Assembly (NCBI GenBank): GCA_947685225.1
Contig: CANTUV010000031.1
Coordinates: 65,701,001 to 65,765,000, forward strand
DNA from: Garcia nutans
Taxonomy: Eukaryota > Streptophyta > Magnoliopsida > Malpighiales > Euphorbiaceae
Direction: 5' to 3'
Length of the DNA: 64,000 nt
Made by a program: the position numbers and the translations under genes. Positions 34,708-45,026 of the stretch are shown here, piece by piece. A model generated the notes under the pieces. It saw nothing but the letters and a program-made list of their open reading frames with translations. It was not told the DNA's origin and did not search any database. How positions within the stretch are numbered: the first letter of the stretch is position 1; each line of letters begins with the position of its first letter.

Positions 34708-36092
34708 TATTGTCCCAAGATGGAAACCAAGAGAGGGGTGAATTAGTTTCCTCAAGAAATAATGACAATTAAAAAACTCAACAAAATAGAAATGCGGAAT
34801 TAAGAGATGGTTGAGTAATGGAAGAAAGAAAGAACACAAGATTTATAATGGTTCGGATTTACTTCAATCCTACATCCACTTCCTTAACAACTTGTTAAGG
34901 TTCCACTAATCTTTGAAGTTTTTACAAGCTCACTTCCAACTTTGGTGTTTTCACAAGTTCACACCTAACTTCACAAGTGTTTTTCTAAGGCTAACACTCA
35001 AGAACCTTTAAAGAGTTTTTGAGGCTTACTCTCACAACCCAAACAAGAGTTTTACAAGGCTTACTCTCACAACCCAAGTGTTTCCCAAGCTCACACTCAA
35101 ACTTATACAATGGTGTTTTCAATGCTAACACCTAACATTCATTACAATTCAAAGTAAAAGAAAAGTTGTTGCTTGGCTATCAAATTCCTTTTTTTTGCTT
35201 CACTTCTTACTTCTTTTCTTGTAGAAGTACTGTATTTATAGCCAATGTGATCTTACTAGCCGTTATTGATAGTGAAAATAAAGTCTTGGCAGTTTAGACC
35301 TTCTTTACTTAAACTGTCTGAGGCATTTCACAGTCGTCCTTCATGCAAGGATGGTCACGCTCATGCCTCACGCAGTCGTCCTTGGACAAGGGACAGTCGC
35401 TGCATTTAAAAATACTTCAACGGTCGAATTTTAGTGCTCTGTAGAAGGAATCTTGCCCATGCTGCGATTGTCGGGACGGTGACGCCTAGCAAAGGTGCGG
35501 TCACCCTTTTTGAATATTGAAGTGGGTTTATAACGGTCATGTCACGTGTCATTCTCTGACCGGGCAGAAGAGATGTCCGCCAAAATATGAATATCGCGGT
35601 CGCCCTAGGTAGCATCTCGCGGTCAGTTTAAAAAACTCGCGTCGAACTTCTGGACGCACCTGAGGACGCGAACACTACTGTCTCTTTAAGCAAATTCTTC
35701 TTGAATTGGTAGAGCGGTCGCGACTCTGTATGGGCGGTCGCTAAAGTGATAAGCGAGGCCGTATCATTCGCTGTTCTTGTCACCGCGAACCTTACTATGA
35801 TTAGAATGATTTGAGTTCCTTGGTTAGCGGTCATCCATAAATTGGGACGGTCGCTCTTCTTTAGGCGCGGTCGCGACTGAGGTCGGGCTTCTAACCGCGA
35901 AACCTACTGTGATAAGGTTTCATCTTTTAATTGAATGGTGCGATCGTATTCAGGTGTGGTGCGACCGCTAGAAGTGTTCTGTTATGCTTTATTTGAAGTA
36001 ACCTAAGCCTGCAACAAGATTCTCCAAACACATGTTAAATGGATCATTCATTTGAGTTGTCAAGGATCAAAATAGAGATCATTTGTCTAACA
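34708..36092 (-). mobile_element. Copia 5' LTR
   Basis: 1385 bp, starting TGTTAGAC at 36092 on the minus strand and ending GGGACAATA (the other copy ends GGGACAACA). Many differences from the 3' LTR are CpG to TpG/CpA changes in the GGTCGC-rich part (35325-35510). Confidence 0.93.
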
Positions 36093-36097
36093 GTTTC

Positions 36098-36430
36098 CAA
36101 CAAAATACAAAAGAAAGGGTTGTTACAACCATTGGCTCCTTGACCGTTGCCGAATCCTTTACCACCAAATTTTGATACAAAGGCTTTTTGTCAATTTCAT
36201 CAGACTCAAGGACATGAGACAAATAGATGCACCCGATTAAAGTATGAGATCCAAGATCTGATCGACATTGGTAAGCTGTTTGAGCCCGATAAGCCCAATA
36301 CAAAGGATAATCCTCTGCCTAGGTTCAACAGAGTGCCACCATCAGCAACCTTCATGGTAGGAGCAAGATTGGAGGAAGATTCTATTTTATCCTCCTTTCA
36401 AGATGAGAGTATTGAAGATTCGGAATAAGA
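36098..36430 (+). pseudogene. TAT-3 gag, 3' part
   Basis: This resumes the Gag tail after the copia insertion. A proline-rich NPLPPNF precedes the Tat-lineage zinc motif FCQFHQTQGHETNRC, then LKYEIQDLIDIGKLFEPD, and the frame ends with ESIEDSE and a stop at 36426-36428. The motif equals that in the TAT-2 remnant at 9530-9570 on the other strand. It has no start codon of its own. No protease, RT or integrase follows, so TAT-3 looks like a gag-only, non-autonomous Tat-type element. Confidence 0.8.
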
Positions 36431-38560
36431 AGAAATTTTATTCAACAAACCTCGCTTAACTTGAAGTGTTGCTCTTTTTATTTTTCTTTCTTTAGTACTT
36501 ATTTGGAACAATTATATCTTTGAATAAATTATTTTCATTAAATTTTTATTGGCCTTTGTTCATTTTGGTGCCCAACCGATGATGAATCTAGCTTGATGTT
36601 CATAAATTAGTATATCTATGCATCATGATTTGAATAACTTTACTAGGTGAGGGAATTATTCTACAACATTGAGCTGTGAATGCTTATTTAGAAAGGTCTC
36701 CTGTATAATTATGAGTTTCTAGGTCCTAGTCAGTCTTAGAACATACTTTGACAAGCTTTCAAGGCAAAATTGAACTTTGCTTATTTTAGAGAGAGATAAT
36801 CTAGGCATTGTTTGATAAGCCAAAAACCAGTATCCACCCAATTAAATATCAATCCCTAGTTGTCTCTTTGAGCCTTCATAAAATTTTAGCTTACTCTTCA
36901 TTGGCTTGTAAACCCCGATAACCTATCCTGAGTTATTGTGATACTTTTGACAAGTCTCATGATCACTAAGGAAAAAAAGAAAAAAAAAAGAGAAAAGAAG
37001 AAAGAAGAAAGAAGAAAGAAAAGAAAATAAAAGGAAAAAAAAAAAAGGAAAAGAGGGTCGTTAACCCAAAAGGCTTATTTAGAAAGTCAATAGAGTTCTT
37101 CTTACCAGAAGTAGTAGGAGACTTCCATTTAGTTTACGAGGATAATCTGACTGAATTGGTCCAACCCAACCAGCAACTCAACTAAAATTAGAGAGATAGG
37201 AGAAAGGCCATTTAGTTCTTGAAAGTCCTGTACTTGACAGCCCTACAGGGGAGAAGGATAAAATGATAAAATGCTAAAAGAAAGGAAAAGTAGGGAAAGA
37301 AAGAGAAAGAAAAAAGGAATAGAAGAAAGGGAAAGGAATATGGGTATTAAACTTTTTACAAAGGCAAAGAATGTCCAAATCAAGGTTCAGATTAATGCCA
37401 AGAAGATGGAAGAACATTTAAAGCTCTATCTTTTTCATGCTCCCACCTGTCTAAAGTTTCAACAAGAAGTTTATAGTGTAAAGGCTTGTCAGCAGTGTCA
37501 CATCAGCTCCAATGTAAAAATGGCGTTCATTTAATCTGTGTCCCTTATAGACCCCATTTCAAGCCTATTAAAGACATGTTGATCTCTCTTGGTAGGTGGA
37601 GCCTATTAGTGGAGATAGTTTGAATAATCATGCATATGAGATAGATAATATTCAAACTCAATGAGACCTTTGGCCAAATAATGTGTATGTGCCTATCTGA
37701 AGTGCAACAATCCTTGCTTAAATAACACTGATTTGACAAAGTCAACAATTGCTTTAAAAATTTTATTTTCTTGTTGCATAAACCTTTAAGTTAAGGGAAG
37801 TATGTTGAGCCGCCGGAACTCGAAGGACACATTGGGCAAAATAAAGGATTATTTGCAAGGTTATGAAGAAGTTACCAATTGGCTTGCTGAATCAAAATTT
37901 GAAATGGATGTATCTCTACTGCTTGGGCTCTCACCACTCATGATCTCAACATCTCGAAGATAAAAGACATAAATGCAAAGTCTTCTACCATTCCAATACA
38001 AGACTTGAACGAGCATCTGGAAGGAGCCAATGAGAACACTTCAGCTGATCACCTCAGTCTGTGAGTCGATGGAACCACTGTAAGTATTATACATGCATAT
38101 CATGCATACATGAGCATATCACATTGCATTTTATTGTATTTCCTAACCTTTGTCAAAGTGAACAACAATACTCTATGAAAAAAATATGAAGCAGATATGG
38201 AATCAAGGGGCATAGAAGACCCATTACTTGAGAAAGATCAAGTCATTTTGTAGAACAAAGAAAAAATGCATGCAAGGAACCATACAATACAAAAATATCA
38301 ATTAGAGCCTGCATGTGGAAAGAATCATTGGTTTGAGCCTACACAGGGGGTAAAACTTTCTCTTTTTAATTTTTAAGTTTATACATGTACAAAACATTGG
38401 CAGACTCACTTTCAATATTTTTTCACATAGAGGGCAAAGAGAGGATATGAAGACTAGCTAAAAAATGACTGAAATTTTTGCGAAAGTGCAAAGGAAGAAC
38501 AAAGAGAATGGAAAAAGAAGAAAATTAGAACTCTAATAAGAATGAAGATACAAAAGATAA
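36431..38560 (+). mobile_element. TAT-3 internal region without recognised pol
   Basis: No polymerase, integrase or protease motif was found in any frame. 36967-37060 and 37270-37345 are almost pure purine. 37920-38420 is homologous, in reverse complement, to 56100-56580 of TAT-4, including GGAACCACT-TAAGTATTAT and GGTTTGAGCCTA-ACAGGGGG words. The short open segment at 37271-37534 is low-complexity and not supported as a gene. Confidence 0.6.
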
Positions 38561-39400
38561 AATGATTAGTCCAGCTAGAAGAGCTGAAGCCAATATAGGA
38601 CAAATCTCCAAAGGGTGAAGACCTGATTTTCAAGGATGAAAATCCATTTTAAAGGGTGACAAAGGATAGAGATCCATTTTGAAGGGTGACAAAGGATGGC
38701 GATCCATTTTGAAGGGTGAAGACCCAATCTCCAAAGGATGAAGATCCAATTTTGAAGGGTGAAGACCCAATATAGAGGATGAAGATCTAATTTAAAGGGT
38801 GAAAACCCAAAGTTCAAACCAATTTAAAGGGTGAAGACCCGAAGTCCAAAGGATGATGATCCAATTTTGAAGGGAGAAGACCAGAAGTCCAAAGGATGAT
38901 GATCCAATTTTGAAGGGTGAAGACCCGAAGATAAAGGATGAAGATCCATTTTAAAGGGTGAAGACCCAATAAACAAAGGATAAAGATCCAATTTCAAGGG
39001 TGAAGACCAGATCTCCAAGGATGAAGATCTGTTTTGAAAGTTGAAGACGTTATGCCAAGGATGAAGATCCATTTTGAAGGGTGAAGACCCAATAACAAAG
39101 AATGAAGACCCGACATCTAAAGAATGAAGATCCAATTTAAAGGGTAAAGACCCGATCCCAATGGATAAAAATTCATATTTTAAGGGTTAAGACCTAATCT
39201 CCAATGGATAAAAATCCATATTTTAAGTATAAAGACCCAATTTTCAATGGATAAAGATATATTTGAAGGGTAAAGACCCGATCTCCAATGGATAAAGATC
39301 CATTTTTGGTGGGTAAAGACCCACGATCCATTAAAGAATGGAACAGTTGGTTAGAAGGAAGCCAAAATTCTCGACTGATAAAAGGTAAGTCAAATCTAGT
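38560..39400 (+). repeat. Tandem array GGATGAAGATCC / AAGGGTGAAGACCC
   Basis: About twenty imperfect units near 40 bp. The same unit, in reverse complement (GGATCTTTATCCATTGGAGA), makes the array at 55020-55900 of TAT-4. Non-coding. Confidence 0.92.
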
Positions 39401-39870
39401 TTCGGGTTGAGCACCCAAAATTCAGTTTTGGGTCGAGTACCCAAATTCATTATTGAGTCTAGCACCCAAAATCTAATATTGGGTCTATCACCCAAAATTC
39501 AATTTCAGGTCGAGAATTCAAAATCCAATTTTGGATCGAGGACCCAAATCCAGTATTGGGTCGAGCACTCAAAATTCAGTATTGGGTTGAGCACCCAAAA
39601 TCTAGTTTTGAGTCAAGCACACAAAATCCAATCTTGTGTCTAAGTACCCAAAATCAATTCAGTCTCGGGTCTAAGTACCCAAATCATTTTTTAGTCCAGA
39701 ACTCACTCAGGTCGAGAATCCAAATCTAATCTTGGGTCGAGAATCCAATCAAACCTATCCGGGTCTAGAACCCAAATCTTTTTCGAGTCCAAAACTCATT
39801 CCAGGTCCAAAACACAATCCAACTTCAAACCTTGGGTCGAGAACCCATCCTCATCTAAAATTAGCTCAAA
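39400..39870 (+). repeat. Tandem array GGGTCGAGCACCCAAAATC
   Basis: About fifteen units near 30 bp. It drifts at its right end into GGTCCAAAAC / GTCCAGAACTC forms like those of the TAT-1 array at 4757-5815. Confidence 0.9.
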
Positions 39871-39930
39871 ATTATGTTGTTTTTCACTCTCTTCTACTAA
39901 AGTCTCAGATTGTTCAAGCAGGAGGCAAAC

Positions 39931-41901
39931 TATAGACCCTTTATTTTGGTCCTGACTAGCCCATTGCTTGAGTCATAAATCTTTTGATTAGATGGTGCAA
40001 TGGTTGAACCTTCAAAACCCTAAAGAGGTTTGTTTTAAAGATTCAATTGGGTCTAATTCAATGTTAAGGCATTCAGGGGTGTGTCTAAGTCAAACCGGGT
40101 CTTCCAATTCCATATGGGATAGCCCATATCGAATTTGGATGCCCCAATTCGATATGGGATAGTCCCATATCAAATTGGGACTTTCCCAATTTGATATGGG
40201 ACCTTAAGTTAAGGTCCCATATCCCATATCGAATTGGGACATTCCCAATTCGATATGGGACCTTAAGTTAAGGTCCCATATCAAATTGGAAGTCCCAATT
40301 CAATATGGGATAAGTCCCATATCGAATTGGACTTCCAATTCGATATGGGACCTTAACTAAAGGTCCCCATATTGAATTGGAAGCCAATTTCGATATGGGG
40401 ATAGGCTCCATATCCAATTGGGGCTTTCCCAATTTGATATGGACCTATATTTTAACGAATTAAATTTATTTTACTTCAGTTTGCCTGGTTTGAGTTTGAT
40501 ATGGGCTTGGTTTGCTACGAATTCAAGTGGTTTTTAATTCGATATGCATCAGAGTCCGATTTAAAAATGAAAAGCTTCCACCGTTTAACCTAATAGACTC
40601 TTATAAATATAGACTTTAAAAACCTAAAGTGGGGGACTTTTCGGCTGGAGACTTTTCGATTTTTAATTGGAGCAGACTTTTGGTCTTTAGGAACAATCAA
40701 CAACTATTAGAGACTTTTGGAGCTCAGCTTTGCAAAACCCTAATCTTGGAACTCCAGCAACTTTTAGTAAGAGGAAACAATGCGGACTTTCTTTTCGACT
40801 GGGGACTTTTGGTTGAGTTTGGAACCTTCAGTAGAGAGCTCGAGAGGAGCAACTCAAGTATCAAATAGAGAACGTATTAACAAGATAGTAACTTACTGTC
40901 TTGTTCTCAGTTCAACCAACAAGCATAAGGCTGGTACAAATAAAAGTTTGAATCAAAGTTTGATTATTGGTGGAGCCAACAAATGAAGGTACATCTCCCA
41001 AATTCAATTTATTTAAATACAGCAAATTAAGTTTCTATATGATGTTGATTATCCTTCATGCAAAGTAAATCCCAGTAATCCTTAATTCCAGTAACTCAAA
41101 CGTGTTAAATTGATATTTTTTTAGTGCATGATTATTTAGTTATAAATACCACAATAGCTCATTTCTTCCAACATCAAAACTTTAATCTTATTTTCATAAA
41201 CTCCAAACCTAATTTACTCAAACCCTAAATCCTAATGTTATTTTTATAAAAATTCCAAAACCTTAAAACCTTAATTTTTAAACTTAAACCCTCTAAACCC
41301 TAATTTCATTCAAGAAACCCTAATTCAAGATGTAAACTTAAATTTATATTTTTATTACTTTATTTAAGTTTAGATGCATGATTTATTATATGTCTTAATA
41401 AATAGTTTATTTTTATTTGATTTTATGATGAATGCTCGAATATTTGTTATTTGATTTATTTTTAGTTTCAAGAAATTGTAAGAGGTATGTTTCCACATTG
41501 TGGGTACCTCATTTGTCAAGCTTCATGCAACTTAATTTATTTTAATGTAAAAGATACGTTTTCACCAATTGGTGGGTATCCTATTTTATTCATTTTCTTT
41601 TAGACATTAGACAATTGCAAAGGCATATTTTCATCTATGGATGAATGTCTATTCATTTATTTTGTTTGAACTTACTATGTTTTTAATAAAGTGATTATAT
41701 ATTCTTATGATTGTATGTAGAATGGATAATATCATTATATTTAGAAATTTTATAATATTAAGACCTGAAAAGGAGGCTAGTTCCAATGAACCGGGCACTG
41801 TGGGAGTATTGGGTCATTCTCACCTTCCTCACGCGTACCCAACTTTCCGAAGTCGCAAGAACCATTCCACATGAGAGTGGGGGTGAAAATTCCTACTCAC
41901 A
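39931..41901 (+). mobile_element. 3' LTR of TAT-3
   Basis: It starts TATAGACCC (the initial TG is now TA) and ends CTACTCACA, 1971 bp. It is preceded by the purine tract GCAGGAGGCAAAC. Compared with the 5' LTR it lacks about 135 bases at 41846 between two CGAA words, and it keeps the unoccupied insertion site of the solo LTR at 40761-40765. The proximal part holds inverted AATTCGATATGGGA / TCCCATATCGAATT words (40090-40400). Confidence 0.92.
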
Positions 41902-42904
41902 CGTGAGCTTTAAAATTAATTGGTAGATACCAATTTTTCACACTATGGTCTCTAAAATCTCTACATCACACATGTTATCCTTTTTCTATTTATCACATCG
42001 TGTGTCACGTCATTTTAGACACTGAGATGGCTCCATATTATGTGTTACATCAGATCCGTTATATATTAATCTTTAAAATGTATATTAAGGTGCAGGGATA
42101 AAAGAGTGTTGACCATCTTTATACCATTGTTATATGTAAAAAAGGCTACATTATTTATATTTTAACTGTAATTTTTTTTGAAAAATTATAACTAAATAAA
42201 ACTATTACAAAAATTCAATTTTTCAAAATTTTTAATTTCAAAATTATTTTTTACAATTTCTTTCATTTGCAAATAGTCTAAAATTTTTTCCTCAAAAGTG
42301 GATTATATTCATAGGTTATAATTTAAGTACAAATTACATGTATAGTAATCGGAGACTCTTCTCAAAAAAAAAAAAAAAATCGAAGGCTAAAAGATGATTT
42401 TTTGCCTCTTCAAGTAACTAAAACAAACAAGTTAAATATTTAATGAAATAATCAAATTGAATTTTATAGAAGGGGACAAATGTCCTTTTTTTTGCTCTTA
42501 ATTATATGATGTAAAAAATTTATATATATTTATATTTTGAGAATTACAAAATTCCTTTTGATTTAATTATGTTCTAACACTATTTTCGTTAGTTTATGAT
42601 ATAACATTTTTCTTTAGATCAACAAGTTTATGATTTGATGTTAATATCGATCAACAAGAATAAGTATTTAATTAAAATTGAAAAAAAAAACAAAAAATTC
42701 CAATTTTTTATTTAATTATGCTTAATTTGGATTATGCTATAAGAAATACTATAATTAGTAATAGATATTTTTGTTGCTAAACTTATAAAAATAATAGATA
42801 TAAGTTTATTATAGTATAAATAAATTACTGTAAAATAATTCTAAAAAAAATCAGAGAATTTTTGCAATATAATTTAATTTGTTAGTGAAAGATTATCAAC
42901 ACAC
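41902..42904. other. Intergenic AT-rich sequence
   Basis: It begins with the probable TAT-3 target-site copy CGTGA (41902-41906). No gene or clear repeat was seen; a run of 16 A lies at about 42365. Confidence 0.5.
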
Positions 42905-44615
42905 TATATGATTTATAATTATTTAATATAAAAATGCAATATAATATATAAAAATATATAGTTTCACTATTAAATAATCTCATTTTCCAATATTAAAAAA
43001 TATATATATATAAATCTTTTTATATCTTAGCATTTTGACATCATCTCATATTGCAGTTATATATTATATTTTTCAGGTGCAATTTTTTTTTTAATGTTGC
43101 TGTATATTAGGAATTCTTTTGGTTAATTGTACTATCTTTTGCAGTGTTATTTAAATCAAGTAATTAATTTAGAATTTAAAGTATAATTAATCAAAGAAAT
43201 ATAAATAGCAAGGATAAAACTGATATTTCATAGAAGTTAAAATCAATTAAATTGTTACTACTTATAAGAAATAGGGCTAATATTATATGTTTATGATTGT
43301 ATGATTTATAATTATTTAATATAAAAATAAAAATAAAGTATATGAAAAATATATAGTTTCACTACTAAATAATCTCATTTGTCCAATATTTAAAAAGTAT
43401 ATAAAAATCTTTTTATATCTTAGCATTTTGACAACATCTCATATTGCAGTTATATATTATATTTTTCAGGTGCAATTTTTTTTATGTGGATGTATATTAG
43501 GAATTCTTGTGGTTAATTGTACTATATGTTTCAGTGTTATTTAAATCAAGTAATTAATTTAGAATTTGCAGAATAATTAATAAGAGAAATATAAACAGCA
43601 AGGGTAAGCCCAACATTTCATAGAAATCAAAATCAATTCAATTGTTACTATTCATGAGAAATAAGGCTAATATTATATCATAGAAGTTAAAATCAATCGA
43701 ATTGTTACTATTCATAACAAACAGGGCTAATATTATATGTTTATGATTATATGATTTATAATTTTTTAATATAAAAATAAAATAAAGTATATGAAAAATA
43801 TATTGTTTCACTACTAAATAATCTTATTTTTCCAATATGAAAAAAATATATAAAATTCTTTTTTATATCTCAGCATTTTGACAACTTCTCATATTGCAGT
43901 TATATATTATATTTTCAGATGCAATTTTATTTTTAATGTGGTTGCAGATGAGGAATTCTTGTGGTTAATTGTACTATATGTTTCAGTGTTATTTAAACAA
44001 GTAATTAATTTAGAATTTGAAGAATAATTAATAATTAATAAGAGAAATATAAATAGCAAAGGTAAGATGGACATTTCATAGAAATCAAAATCAATTGAAT
44101 TATTACTATTCATAAAAAATAAGGCTAATATTATATCATAGAAGTTAAAACCAATTGAATTGTCACTATTCATAATAAATATGGCTAATATTATATGTTT
44201 ATGATTATATGATTTATAATTATTTAATATAAAAATAAAATAAAGTATATTTAAAAATATAAAGTTTCACTATTAAATAATCTCATTTTCCAATATTAAA
44301 AAAATATTTAAATCTTTTTATATCTTAGCATTTTGATAACATCTCATATTGCAGTTATATAATTATATTTTTCAGGTACATTTTTTTGTATTTTTAATGT
44401 GGTTGTATATTAGGAATTCTTGTGGTTAATTGTACTATATGTTTCAGTGTTATTTAAATCAAGTAATTAATTTAGAATTTGAAGAATAATTAATAATTAA
44501 TAAGAGAAATATAAATAGCAAGGGTAAGACAACATTTCATAAAAGCCAAAATCAATTGAATTGTTACTATTTATAAGAAATAAGGCTAATATTGTATGAT
44601 TACAATAAGGTTGGA
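42905..44615. repeat. Four-copy tandem repeat, 0.39-0.46 kb unit, upstream of GH9 gene
   Basis: Copies start at ATGATTTATAATT near 42908, 43301, 43751 and 44209. Landmarks repeated in each are GTTTCACTA-TAAATAATCT, CATATTGCAGTTATATA, GGTTAATTGTACTAT and GTAATTAATTTAGAATTT. Units 2 and 3 are longer because a stretch of about 57 bases (CAATTGAATTGTTACTATTC to GGCTAATATTATAT) is duplicated inside them. It ends about 410 bases before the GH9 start codon. Confidence 0.92.
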
Positions 44616-44955
44616 GCTGACTTCTTATGTATACATATAATAAACAAATTCGTATTTTATATATGCTTATACACAAAAAAGGTCACAGGTTGGCTACCTG
44701 TAACAGCAAATAAAATAATAATATAAATCTATAAAATGCATGGTGAGCATATAACAATTAGCTAGGAATATTATTATGTCGTGCATTGATATAAAATGAA
44801 TAATTCCATGTTGACATTTTATTATATATAATATAAAACAGTATTTATGCGCACGACATAGACAACGTGGGAGGCGCAACTTAATTAGCAGTAGTTTGTG
44901 TCGAAGACCTTTTTAGAACGTGAAGGCTACCACGCCATCGATGAAACTATTCCCA

Positions 44956-44961
44956 TATAAA
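44956..44961 (+). promoter_or_regulatory. TATA box of the GH9 gene
   Basis: TATAAA in CCCATATAAATGG, 71 bases upstream of the ATG, leaving a 5' UTR of roughly 40 bases. It is the only good TATA between the tandem repeat and the start codon. Confidence 0.6.
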
Positions 44962-45026
44962 TGGACAAGTTTTTAATTAGTCTCTCAATATCTGAGTTTT
45001 CTTCTACTAATTGAACCACCAGATCA

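Larger units (their letters stand above)
25866..36092 (-). mobile_element. Complete SIRE-like Ty1/copia retrotransposon inside TAT-3 gag
   Basis: A 10,227-bp minus-strand element with two LTRs (34708-36092 and 25866-27287), a tRNA-Met primer binding site, a polypurine tract, the gag-PR-IN-RT-RH order of Ty1/copia, and a 5-bp target-site duplication GTTTC. An extra gene lies between pol and the 3' LTR. This layout, the length and RT words such as YVDDIIFGAT and EFEMSMMGELKFFLGL fit the SIRE/Maximus lineage. Three frame breaks in gag-pol and one stop in the extra gene make this copy non-autonomous, but the similar LTRs indicate a fairly recent insertion. Confidence 0.93.

Noticed and set aside
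37271..37534. Small gene for a Lys/Glu-rich protein
   Set aside because: Starts in a purine-rich low-complexity tract inside TAT-3; no motif, and the homologous TAT-4 region does not support it.
38560..39870. CRISPR-like array
   Set aside because: Units are contiguous, degenerate and without unique spacers; they belong to a plant retrotransposon.
41902..42100. Possible MITE beginning TTGGTAGATACCAATTTTTC
   Set aside because: Only a short local palindrome was seen; no matching inverted end or target-site duplication could be found.
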